Positions 25,422 through 33,732 of a stretch of DNA of 64,000 nucleotides are shown piece by piece (position 1 is the first letter of the stretch; each line of letters starts with the position of its first letter). Source of the DNA: an uncultured Micrococcaceae bacterium (GTDB lineage: Bacteria; Actinomycetota; Actinomycetes; Actinomycetales; Micrococcaceae). The DNA is taken from positions 310,001-374,000 of the forward strand of contig CANNAD010000001.1 in the NCBI GenBank assembly GCA_947502645.1, read 5' to 3'. A program made the position numbers and the translations under genes. The notes under the pieces are model-generated. The model was not told the DNA's origin. It saw only the letters and a program-made list of their open reading frames with translations, and did not search any database.

Positions 25422-25543
25422 TGATACACCCCTCTCTCGCTTGTCGTTCAACCGTATCGGCTACTGCACGCAAGTTATCGCTTCTCCTTATCCTGCTAGT
25501 CTGAAAGGACGCTGACAAATTGCCTAGAGTAACCGTTTGACGA

Positions 25544-25635
25544 GTTCAGGGGGATCGAACCGCCCTGAACATCACGGCAAAGCCTGTAATTTTACGATCC
25601 CGCACTCGGGCCCTGTGCGGACGACGAGCGGGATC
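25544..25635 (+). promoter_or_regulatory. Leader hairpins upstream of the symporter gene
   Basis: Two perfect inverted repeats precede the symporter: GTTCAGGG (25544-25551) with CCCTGAAC (25563-25570), 11-nt loop; and GATCCCGC (25596-25603) with GCGGGATC (25628-25635), 24-nt loop. The second ends 20 bases before the GTG start. They could be operators or a structured leader; no known riboswitch matches. Confidence 0.5.
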
Positions 25636-25655
25636 ACGAGACTGAAGAGGAGATC

Positions 25656-27350
25656 GTGGATACCGGACTGTATCAATTGAGTGGATGGGCAGTGATGCTG
25701 CTCCTGGTCGCCATCTATGGCGGCAGTTTTCTGATGTCGTGGTACATCGGCAAGAGAAAAGAAAACGCTGACGGATATATGACCGCCGGCAACAAAATCG
25801 GTTTCGGAGTGTCCGCGGCCAGTATGACAGCCACCTGGATCTGGGCTTCTTCCATGTACGCATCCGCCACCGCTGGCTACACCTACGGGATCTCCGGCCC
25901 CATCCACTACGGGTTATGGGGTGCGCTGATGATTCTGTTCATCTACCCCTTCGGTAAACGCATCCGGGCCGTCGCACCCAAAGCCCATACCCTCGCCGAG
26001 GTCATGAGGGTACGGCATGGCCGCTCAAGCCAACTGATGCTGGCTGGTTCCAACATCGTCGGCAGCGTCATCAGCCTCACATCGAACTTCATCGCAGGCG
26101 GCGCCCTCGTTGCGCTGCTCTCGCCATTCAGCTTCTCGCAGGGCGTCATCGCAGTGGCCGCCGGCGTCCTCCTCTATACCCTGTGGTCCGGCTTCCGCGC
26201 ATCCGTGCTCACCGACTTCGCACAAGTTGTCGCAATGCTGGGCGCCGTCGTCGTCATCATTCCTGTGGTGTTCTTCGCCGCGGGTGGGCCAGCCATGTTT
26301 GACCAGGGAGCCGTGAATCTCACCCCACAACAGGGCGATTTCTTCTCAAGCGATGCCTTCCTGAACCAAGGTGCACCGTATATCGCCGCAGTTCTCGCTT
26401 ATGCCATCGGAAACCAGACCATCGCCCAACGACTCTTCGCGGTGCGTCAGGACCTCATCAAAAAGACCTTCATCACGGCAACAGTTGGATACGGTGCAAC
26501 GGTTATCGGCGTGGGTATGCTCGGCGTCATGGCGCTCTACCTCGGACTCACGCCGACGGGCGGGGACGTCAACAACCTCATCCCCCAGATGGCCTCCACC
26601 TATCTGGGCCCCATCATGTTGTGCCTGTTCTTCATCATGATCCTCGGAGCCCTCTCCTCTACCGCTGACTCCGACCTCTCTGCCCTGTCCTCGATCATGA
26701 TGGCTGACGTCTACGGGCAGAACATGGGCAAGAAGAACGCCAACCCCAAGACGATGCTCCTCATCGGGCGCATCACCATGGTGGTCGCCACCGCCGCAGC
26801 CCTCGTTTTCGCCAGTCAACAGATGAACATCCTCGACCTGCTGGTCTTCGTCGGCGCACTCTGGGGCGCACTCGTATTCCCCGTGCTCGCGAGCTTCTAC
26901 TGGGACAAGGTGACCAACAAGGCATTCACCGTATCCGTGATCGCTGCCCTCGCAGTCTTCATTCCAGTCCGCTTCGAATGGTTCGAAGTTGGCGGGGTGA
27001 CAGCCATAGCACTGGATGTTCTGTCAGTGATCGGTATCGGCGTGGTGCTCGGCCTCATGACGTTTGGATTCTTCGGCCTGAAACCGGCCAAGATCGTCGG
27101 CGTCATTGCAGCACTGGGCTCAGCGCCGTTCGCCATCGGGTTCCTGCATGATTACACCGTGCTGACCGGATCCCTCGTGGCCTACGCCGTGAGTACAGGG
27201 GTTTGCTACTTCATGTCCATCCGCAACACGACGTCGTTTGACTTCGCCGTCATCAAGGAACGCATCGGCGATTTCGATAGCCGACCGGAGACCACCGGAG
27301 ACAACCCGGACGACGACCTCGAACCAGCCAGCACCCCAGGTGCCAGGTAA
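25656..27350 (+). CDS. Sodium:solute symporter family protein
   Basis: A 564-residue SSS-family transporter with about 13-14 membrane helices. Family marks: GGSFLMSWYIGKRKENADGYMTAGNKIGFGVSAASMTATWIWASSMYAS, the helix-8 block SSTADSDLSALSSIMMADVYG, and a charged tail rich in Asp and Pro. The N-terminal words resemble the urea/solute branch, but the substrate is not certain. GTG 25656 follows AGAGGAGATC. A 43-residue partner gene follows 10 bases later. Confidence 0.88.
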   Translation: MDTGLYQLSGWAVMLLLVAIYGGSFLMSWYIGKRKENADGYMTAGNKIGFGVSAASMTATWIWASSMYASATAGYTYGISGPIHYGLWGALMILFIYPFGKRIRAVAPKAHTLAEVMRVRHGRSSQLMLAGSNIVGSVISLTSNFIAGGALVALLSPFSFSQGVIAVAAGVLLYTLWSGFRASVLTDFAQVVAMLGAVVVIIPVVFFAAGGPAMFDQGAVNLTPQQGDFFSSDAFLNQGAPYIAAVLAYAIGNQTIAQRLFAVRQDLIKKTFITATVGYGATVIGVGMLGVMALYLGLTPTGGDVNNLIPQMASTYLGPIMLCLFFIMILGALSSTADSDLSALSSIMMADVYGQNMGKKNANPKTMLLIGRITMVVATAAALVFASQQMNILDLLVFVGALWGALVFPVLASFYWDKVTNKAFTVSVIAALAVFIPVRFEWFEVGGVTAIALDVLSVIGIGVVLGLMTFGFFGLKPAKIVGVIAALGSAPFAIGFLHDYTVLTGSLVAYAVSTGVCYFMSIRNTTSFDFAVIKERIGDFDSRPETTGDNPDDDLEPASTPGAR

Positions 27351-27360
27351 GGAGAACACC

Positions 27361-27492
27361 ATGGAAACGCTACTTCTGACGATTTACGTCCTCATGTGGC
27401 CGGTTATTGTTGCCGGTACGCTGTTTGCGCTGTGCCGCGGCTTCGTCAAGGACTGGTTACAGGCACGACGTGACGGTGAACGCATTATCTGA
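27361..27492 (+). CDS. Transporter small subunit (43 aa)
   Basis: METLLLTIYVLMWPVIVAGT begins a single-helix protein of 43 residues with a basic tail (DWLQARRDGERII). Tiny genes of this type are regularly found directly after SSS-family transporters and are called putative transporter small subunits. ATG 27361 has AAGGAGA 7 bases upstream, a strong signal for so small a frame, and the 10-base gap to the symporter suggests one transcript. Confidence 0.8.
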   Translation: METLLLTIYVLMWPVIVAGTLFALCRGFVKDWLQARRDGERII

Positions 27493-27526
27493 CGTTCTGA
27501 GTCAGCAGCGGGGGTGGGACCCTGAC

Positions 27527-28117
27527 TCACTCCCGCTGGCTGCGTTCAAGAGAACCAAAGAAATTATCGACTGCTTTGGCCCAAGCTTCACGAGCCTGAT
27601 GCTGTTCTCCACTGATGACGTAGGAGAACTCTATGCCGTAGAACGTGGAAACCAACAGCCTCGCTTCTACCCGCGCCGATCCCGACTCGATACCCTGATT
27701 TTCCAGCCACCGAGTCACAAATGAAATCCAGTAGTTGAAGATTTTGCCCGCCGTACCTCGTGGGCGCTCCGACGTGGGATCCTGCATGGCCGCTTCAAAA
27801 ACGAGGCGCTGCGACTGCCGTGCGCGCTCATCGAGCGAATGCTCCAAAATGAAGTGCGCGTGCTCCCGAAACTCTTCGACGCTCAGATCAGTTGAAGCAG
27901 GACGCAGTCCTTCATTCAAGCGGGTCTCAATGAAGTTCACTATCTCGTTCAGGAGCTGCTCGCGGTTACCGAAATGGTAAACGAGCACATAGCTGCTGAT
28001 ACCGAGCCCATCAGCCAAGGTCCTGAAACTGAGGTCGGACAAAGGCTTGTCCTGAAAGTAATCCAGAGTCTGCGAGAGAAGCTCAATCTTGCGCCCCGGT
28101 GAGGTGGGTCGTGCCAT
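27527..28117 (-). CDS. TetR/AcrR family transcriptional regulator
   Basis: A 196-residue one-component repressor. The N-terminal helix-turn-helix is LSFRTLADGLGISSYVLVYHFGNREQLLNEIV (about residues 28-59); the rest is a helical ligand-binding domain. It is convergent with the symporter genes and may control them or another gene. Effector unknown. Start ATG 28117. Confidence 0.88.
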   Translation of the reverse strand: MARPTSPGRKIELLSQTLDYFQDKPLSDLSFRTLADGLGISSYVLVYHFGNREQLLNEIVNFIETRLNEGLRPASTDLSVEEFREHAHFILEHSLDERARQSQRLVFEAAMQDPTSERPRGTAGKIFNYWISFVTRWLENQGIESGSARVEARLLVSTFYGIEFSYVISGEQHQAREAWAKAVDNFFGSLERSQRE

Positions 28118-28200
28118 TCCTCCATGCTAGGGCAAATTGGACGAAAATCAGCACAATCGTCCAAATGTCGTGCAAATTTCCTTCCATCAGTCCAAAAATA

Positions 28201-28238
28201 GCTTCAGGCCCCCTTCTGCGTCGAAGAGGGCCTGAAGC
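28201..28238 (-). terminator. Terminator after the surface-protein gene
   Basis: Perfect 11-bp arms GCTTCAGGCCC (28201-28211) and GGGCCTGAAGC (28228-28238) with a 16-nt loop, 37 bases past the surface protein stop codon. On the minus strand TATTTTTGG follows, a T-rich tail. Confidence 0.85.
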
Positions 28239-28275
28239 AATCAGTGCGTGATGTCACTACAAAGCTGGAGAAATA

Positions 28276-29931
28276 CTAGCCTCTGCGACGACGGTTCAGG
28301 AAGAGAACAACAGCACCAGCTGCAAGCAGAAGCAGCGAGCCGCCTACAAGACCGACGGTCTGAGCTCCAGTTCGTGCGAGCTCACCGTCGCCGCCAGCTA
28401 CCGGCGGTGCCGCAGGAGCGGACGTTTCCGGTGCAGGGGTAGCTGTCGCTGATGGAGCAGGCGCAGCCTCGATCGGCGCTTCAGTCGGTGTTGCCGTAGG
28501 AGCCGGTGTTTCCGTCGGGGCCGGTGCCGGGGTTTCCGTCGGCGTCGGCGCCGGTGCGGCCTCGAGTGCTTCTACCACGACGCTCTGTTCTGCAGAGTTG
28601 ATATCAGCGTGCTCCGCTACCAGTTCGCCACTGGCCAAGTACAGGCGCTCAAAGACGACCAGGTTCTTACCTGCGGTCTCCTCGGTGAGCTTGAACTCGA
28701 GCGAGACGACCCCGTCGGCCTTGTCTGCAGTGAACGTTGCTTCGGAAGTGATGCCGGTGGACTCGCCGGAATCCTTGTCCATGAGCTCGCCCTTGACGGT
28801 GTAGACCTCACCGACGGTGAGACCCGTGTAGCGAACCTCATCGACAACCACGCCATCCGATGCGACTACCTTGTCGCCATCGGACTTGTCCGTTGCCGTG
28901 GTGCCCAACTCAGGGGCAGCGACCATCGGGGTGGTCCACGAAAGGCTGATCCGGTCCTGGAGAGCCACGTAGCTGTCGGTCTGTGCCATCACCATCGACT
29001 GAGTGCGGACTTCTTCACCGACAAACAAGCGTCCTGCAACAGGCGCTGCGTTGATCTCGGCAGTGATGTTGATTTTGCCTTCGGCGGTTCCAACAGGAAC
29101 CTGAACGAAGATCGGCTCACCGATCGGCGGAGCATCAAGGCTGACCGGTGTACCCTGAGCATCAACCAGTACGACGTCGTCCCGATCCGTGCTCAGTGCC
29201 GCGACGTCCCGAGTTGCTTCAATAACAAACGGCCCAACCAGCTCGCCGGCCACACCCTCGGTCTTCTCCGACGTCAGGTCAATAGCAGCTGCTTCTGGCT
29301 CATCCGCCAGTCCAACGTTGAATTCTTCGCTGGTGAGGTATTCGTAGAGGCGACGAACATCGGAGTCCGCCTGGTACGACTGAACTCCCGCAACCTGACG
29401 GAATTCCATGCCATCCGAGTAGTGCCAGATCGCAGCCTGAGTGGCCGTCACCGCCTCCTTCTCCGTCAGACCGTCGTGGAAATGCCCGTCCTTGACGTCG
29501 GCATTCACTGCCTCGGCTACAGCGGCCGCATCCAGCGCCGGGTAGGAGTTATTCAGAATCCAGTTGACGTAGGCCGCATTCTCCGTGAAATCGTTATTGC
29601 CCGGCATACGGTCCCAGCCAATTTCACGCATGGGGGCCTCGTTGCGACCCGGCACCCGGTATTCAACGCAGTATGCCTGGTACCTGTCACCGGACTCCGT
29701 CCGGATGCTGAACGTGTTGGTCGCCACTGCATAACCATTGAGATTATGCGAGATCGCGTAGCCGCCAACCGCCACGCCCTCCAGTGATGCGTCCCCCGCA
29801 GCATGAGCTGCCGGCGCAGCAAACGCCGCACCCGAAACAGCGAGAGTAGCTGCTGCCATGAGGGCCGCCAGGCGATGTCCGCCTCGAACGACACCTGGTC
29901 GTCCTAGTCCCCGAGCCTTTGAAAAAGTCAT
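28276..29931 (-). CDS. Sortase-anchored surface protein with thioester and VaFE-type domains
   Basis: A 551-residue exported protein. Signal peptide to about residue 44 (AAPAAHA). A TQXA-type thioester domain follows: Cys88 in QAYCVEYR and Gln165 in ATQAAIWHYSDG should form an internal thioester able to bond covalently to host or surface amines. A VaFE-like repeat (about 345-450) begins TTATDKSDGDKVV and ends VFERLYL...AEHADIN, expected to carry an isopeptide bond. Then a Pro/Thr-rich stalk and the signal LARTG (518-522), membrane helix and RRRRG tail, the LAxTG type used by class E sortases. ATG 29931 has GAGGAA upstream. Confidence 0.88.
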   Translation of the reverse strand: MTFSKARGLGRPGVVRGGHRLAALMAAATLAVSGAAFAAPAAHAAGDASLEGVAVGGYAISHNLNGYAVATNTFSIRTESGDRYQAYCVEYRVPGRNEAPMREIGWDRMPGNNDFTENAAYVNWILNNSYPALDAAAVAEAVNADVKDGHFHDGLTEKEAVTATQAAIWHYSDGMEFRQVAGVQSYQADSDVRRLYEYLTSEEFNVGLADEPEAAAIDLTSEKTEGVAGELVGPFVIEATRDVAALSTDRDDVVLVDAQGTPVSLDAPPIGEPIFVQVPVGTAEGKINITAEINAAPVAGRLFVGEEVRTQSMVMAQTDSYVALQDRISLSWTTPMVAAPELGTTATDKSDGDKVVASDGVVVDEVRYTGLTVGEVYTVKGELMDKDSGESTGITSEATFTADKADGVVSLEFKLTEETAGKNLVVFERLYLASGELVAEHADINSAEQSVVVEALEAAPAPTPTETPAPAPTETPAPTATPTEAPIEAAPAPSATATPAPETSAPAAPPVAGGDGELARTGAQTVGLVGGSLLLLAAGAVVLFLNRRRRG

Positions 29932-30052
29932 CGATTGTTCCTCAGATTGTTGAATGGCACTCATAGTGCGCCCCACCAACTCCGAGGATAACAATGGTTA
30001 TTTTTCTACGCCCAATGTATATCTGATCGTTATCTAAAACGTCTAACGTGGT

Positions 30053-31519
30053 CTACCTGTCGGTCGACGCGCGGGAAATCCTGACCAAGTCCTCCCTTGG
30101 CACCACTTTGACCCGCTCACGCTGCACGCGTCCCGGGCCGTCGTCCGCCCCGTCCGGATCAACGTGGCGATAGTTTTCCCCCAAGGACTGCTCATGGGCG
30201 TCCAACTTCTGCCAGCCCTCCCACGTCGTGTACTCCACGTCCCGCGAATCGAGAAGCGATGTCACTGCGCCTTCCGAGGGATCTGACGGAAGCGGAAGAT
30301 TGAACCGATCCTCCAGAAGGCAACCAACAGTCTCCAGCGCATCCCCCTTGGTGTGCCCGATCAGGCCCACCGGCCCCCTTTTGATCCAGCCAGTTGCGTA
30401 GACACCCGGAACGGGCTCCCCATCAGCGTCAAGAACACGACCCGCCGCATTGGGAACCACACCCCGCGCGGAGTCAAAACCGAGGCCGGGAATCTCGGAA
30501 CCAAAGTACCCAACCGCCCGATATACAGCCTGCACCGCGTACTCAATGTACTCGCCAGTTCCACGCACACCGCCGGAACCGTCCAATTCGTTACGTTCAA
30601 AGCGGATCCCCGCCACGCGACCGGAGTCATCACCCTCGCCAGAAAGGACTTCCACTGGCGAATGCAGGAAATGGAGATGGAGCCGCCGGGGAGCGCCGGA
30701 ATCCTGCTCCTCCACTAACCAGTTGGTCAACGTGTTGACCATCGTCTTCGTTTGGTTATTCGACCTGATTTGGTCGTCAGAACCCTCATCGAACTCGAAA
30801 TCCTCCGGGTAGAGCACAATATCCACGCCGCGGCTGTGGCTCAGTTCGCGCAATTCCAGCGGAGTGAATTTCACCTGGGCCGGGCCGCGACGACCGAAAA
30901 TGTGGACATCCGTGACCGGCGATGACTTCAAACCGCGGTAGACGTTGTCCGGGATCTCGGTTGTCAACAGATCGTCGGCGTCCTTGGACAACACCCGCGC
31001 AACATCCAAGGCCACATTTCCGTTGCCGATGATCGCAACCTCACGCGCCTGAAGCGGCCATTCCCGCGAGACATCCGGATGACCGTCGTACCAGGAGACA
31101 AAATCAGCCGCACCGAACGAGCCCTCGAGCTCAATTCCCGGGATCGACAACTCAGCATCCTGTACGGCACCCGTAGCGAATATCACCGCGTCGTAGAGAC
31201 TCTTGAGGTCCTCAAGATCGATGTCCCTGCCGAACTCAACGTTCCCCAAAAAACGGATGTCACCACGGTCCAGTACCCGGTGCAGGGCGTTGACAATCCC
31301 CTTGATGCGGGGATGATCAGGGGCCACACCGTAGCGGATCAGACCATACGGCGAGGGGTAGCGATCGAAGATGTCGATACTCACCCCGAGGTCGCCGTCG
31401 CGCACCTCCCGCGACTTGGTGAGCAGGTCCGAGGCGTAGATACCCGCAGGACCAGCACCCACCACCGCGACACGTAGTGGACGGGGCGTGGACGAGTCAG
31501 ACGGCGTCAAACTGGGCAC
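30053..31519 (-). CDS. FAD-dependent ferredoxin-NADP+ reductase, FprA type
   Basis: A 488-residue adrenodoxin-reductase-like flavoprotein that passes electrons between NADPH and ferredoxins. FAD site RVAVVGAGPAGIYASDLL; the family word DRYPSPYGLIRYGVAPDHPRIKG; NADPH site VAIIGNGNVALDVARVL; and YATGWIKRGPVGLIGHTKGDA near the C-terminus. Length is usual for actinobacterial FprA. It begins at GTG 31519. It could serve the P450 or oxygenase systems of the cell; no ferredoxin gene adjoins it. Confidence 0.92.
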   Translation of the reverse strand: MPSLTPSDSSTPRPLRVAVVGAGPAGIYASDLLTKSREVRDGDLGVSIDIFDRYPSPYGLIRYGVAPDHPRIKGIVNALHRVLDRGDIRFLGNVEFGRDIDLEDLKSLYDAVIFATGAVQDAELSIPGIELEGSFGAADFVSWYDGHPDVSREWPLQAREVAIIGNGNVALDVARVLSKDADDLLTTEIPDNVYRGLKSSPVTDVHIFGRRGPAQVKFTPLELRELSHSRGVDIVLYPEDFEFDEGSDDQIRSNNQTKTMVNTLTNWLVEEQDSGAPRRLHLHFLHSPVEVLSGEGDDSGRVAGIRFERNELDGSGGVRGTGEYIEYAVQAVYRAVGYFGSEIPGLGFDSARGVVPNAAGRVLDADGEPVPGVYATGWIKRGPVGLIGHTKGDALETVGCLLEDRFNLPLPSDPSEGAVTSLLDSRDVEYTTWEGWQKLDAHEQSLGENYRHVDPDGADDGPGRVQRERVKVVPREDLVRISRASTDR

Positions 31520-31659
31520 GAACAGTTCCTTCCGAAGTGGGGAACACTAATATGGGCACAAATCCCTAGTCTAATCGCTGGGCCCAGCGGCATTCACCTC
31601 CACCCGAACTGCCTCCCGAAGTACGGAATAGAGACAGCGCCATCAAGGTTGTCGAAGAC

Positions 31660-32679
31660 GTGCCTACTGTTGACGGCGAGCCACAGCCAATCAAGCCGCC
31701 TGCCCCGCCCATCGTCCCCGCGACTGGGAGCGATACTGTCCCGGCGTTAACACGCAAACCCCCCAGAGAGCCGCGGAGCGAAATCTCCAAAGGATTTCTC
31801 TACGGAATCGGCGCCTACGGTATATGGGGCATCCTCCCCCTCTACTTCATCATGCTGGCACCGGCTGGCCCCGTGGAAATCGTGGCGAACCGCATCGTTT
31901 GGTCCTTGGTGTTCTGCGGTGTTCTGCTCACCGTGATGCGGTCCTGGCGCCCGGCGCTTGCTGCCGTCCGCAACCCGCGGATACTGGGCGCACTGACCTT
32001 CGCAGCTGTGCTGATCGCAGGCAACTGGCTCATCTACGTCTACGGCGTCACCAGCGGACAAACCATCGAAGCCGCCCTGGGCTACTTCTTCAACCCCCTC
32101 GTATCCGTTCTGATGGGCGTCATCCTCCTGAAGGAACGCCTCCGACCGCTGCAATGGGTGGCTATGGGCGTCGGCTTCCTTGCCGTCGTCGTACTGGTGG
32201 TGGTGTACGGAAGCGTCCCCTGGATTGCGCTGGGTCTCGCCTTCACTTTTGGGTCCTACGGGTTCGTGAAAAAGCGTGTTGGGCCACGGGTGGATTCCAT
32301 CTCCAGCCTGAGTATTGAAACCGCCGTCCTTGCCCCGCTCGCGGGCGGGTTCATGATCTGGCTCGCGGCGTCCGGCAACGGGACGCTCCTGAGCGAGGGA
32401 ACAGCACACTTCTGGTGGCTGGTCTCAGCAGGCATCATCACCGCAGTACCGCTGATCTTCTTCGGTGCGGCAGCTGGACGGCTCCCGTTGAGCTCCCTCG
32501 GAATGCTTCAGTACATGACGCCGACCGTGCAGTTCATTATTGCGCTCGTCCTCCTCAACGAGGACATGCCGCTGGAGCGATGGCTCGGCTTCAGTCTCGT
32601 CTGGGTAGCGCTGATCATCCTGACGGTGGACATGCTCCGCACAACGCGTACCAACAGGTATCTTCGCCGAACCGCTTAG
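31660..32679 (+). CDS. EamA/RarD family transporter
   Basis: A 339-residue membrane protein with ten helices in two EamA halves. RarD signature KGFLYGIGAYGIWGILPLYFIML, NWLIYVYGVTSGQTIEAALGYFFNPLVSVLMGVILLKERLRPLQWVA, and SLGMLQYMTPTVQFIIALVLLNEDMPLERW. An N-terminal Pro-rich extension of about 44 residues is atypical. The start at GTG 31660 is tentative. RarD proteins are linked to drug or metabolite export. Confidence 0.88.
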   Translation: MPTVDGEPQPIKPPAPPIVPATGSDTVPALTRKPPREPRSEISKGFLYGIGAYGIWGILPLYFIMLAPAGPVEIVANRIVWSLVFCGVLLTVMRSWRPALAAVRNPRILGALTFAAVLIAGNWLIYVYGVTSGQTIEAALGYFFNPLVSVLMGVILLKERLRPLQWVAMGVGFLAVVVLVVVYGSVPWIALGLAFTFGSYGFVKKRVGPRVDSISSLSIETAVLAPLAGGFMIWLAASGNGTLLSEGTAHFWWLVSAGIITAVPLIFFGAAAGRLPLSSLGMLQYMTPTVQFIIALVLLNEDMPLERWLGFSLVWVALIILTVDMLRTTRTNRYLRRTA

Positions 32680-32696
32680 CGATATTCCCCTGTAAC

Positions 32697-32746
32697 GCCG
32701 AAGTCAGGGATCGCTGAGGGTGGCCTCGGCGATCCCTGACTTCGGC
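32697..32746. terminator. Long bidirectional hairpin between convergent genes
   Basis: Arms of 23 bp, 32697-32719 and 32724-32746, pair throughout except for one position that is G-T on one strand; loop GTGG. It sits between the RarD-like and universal stress protein stops. It shares the words CGAAGTCA and CTGACTTCGG with the nested palindromes at 3.75 and 53.45 kb, but no second inner stem. Confidence 0.8.
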
Positions 32747-32770
32747 AAAAGGAAAAAGGGGAACGGAAGT

Positions 32771-33613
32771 CTAGCGCTCCGTGCGCTCCCAGCCCCTCGG
32801 GACCACGACCATGGGAACTGGTAGACCGCGGAGCATCTTGTTCGCCGTCGATCCAATAAAGAGCTGACGCCGCTGGGCAAGACGGCTGGAACCAACGATC
32901 ACCAGCTCGCCTGGATCCCACTCGACATCATCCATGGCCTGTTCGATGCTCCGGCCATGGGCAACCGTCACCGTTGCATCATGATCCTCAGGCAACTGCT
33001 CCTGCGCCTTGGACAGCAGGCCGCGAGCATGCTCATGGGCGGCCTTCACTGTATCGATAGGGTGCGTTGCTCCATGGGCGTCCAGCGCTACCAGCGAGAT
33101 CAGTCGGAGCGGCAAGCCACGGCGTGCAGCAGATTCAACCGCTACATCCAGGACAGCTTCAGCGCCAGTTCGCCCACCGACAGCGCAAGTCAACCTGCTC
33201 AACCGGTCACGGTGACGATAGCCACGCGGCGCGAGAGCCACCGGCACGGGAGAGGCATGCAGCAGCGCGGTAGCTACCGTGCCAACAGTAAACCGGCGCA
33301 GCAGCCCCGAGTTGGTGGGTCCAACAACGATCAAGCCTGCGTTCAGATCTGCAGCAGCCTCCAGGAGGCCAGCTGCGAACGAGTCGGCGATGCGAACGTG
33401 GGTTTCCGACTCGATCCCGTCAGGCAGCTCACTCTGCGCCTGCTTGAGGTCCGCTTCGGCGGCTTTCGAACCGGGAGCAACGCTGCCATCCTGTGGCGGA
33501 TTGAGGACTGTGACCAGATCGACCTTGGCCCCCTGCGTCGTTGCAAGCGACGTGGCAAGAGCAACTGCATCCCGTGCCCGTTCAGTTCCAGTGAAGCCAA
33601 CTACATATCGCAT
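32771..33613 (-). CDS. Universal stress protein, tandem UspA domains
   Basis: A 280-residue cytoplasmic protein with two UspA folds (about 1-135 and 140-280). Each half has the nucleotide-binding loop: GLIVVGPTNSGLLRRFTVGTVATALLHASPVPVALAPRG and ELVIVGSSRLAQRRQLFIGSTANKMLRGLPVPMVVVPRG, close to the G-2x-G-9x-G(S/T) ATP motif. Role in stress survival is by family. Start ATG 33613. Confidence 0.9.
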   Translation of the reverse strand: MRYVVGFTGTERARDAVALATSLATTQGAKVDLVTVLNPPQDGSVAPGSKAAEADLKQAQSELPDGIESETHVRIADSFAAGLLEAAADLNAGLIVVGPTNSGLLRRFTVGTVATALLHASPVPVALAPRGYRHRDRLSRLTCAVGGRTGAEAVLDVAVESAARRGLPLRLISLVALDAHGATHPIDTVKAAHEHARGLLSKAQEQLPEDHDATVTVAHGRSIEQAMDDVEWDPGELVIVGSSRLAQRRQLFIGSTANKMLRGLPVPMVVVPRGWERTER

Positions 33614-33732
33614 CGATCAACCCTTCTGACGATTCAGCGAGCTATGACTCTCGTGCGTCATTGCACCTATGTAGCAACTCTAGACGCACGATCCAATTCA
33701 CAACACTTTCACAGATTGCGTCAGGAAACCGT

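Noticed and set aside
28609-29787. A 392-codon plus-strand frame opposite the surface protein gene
   Set aside because: No domain and no ribosome binding site; the minus strand has signal peptide, thioester and anchor motifs.
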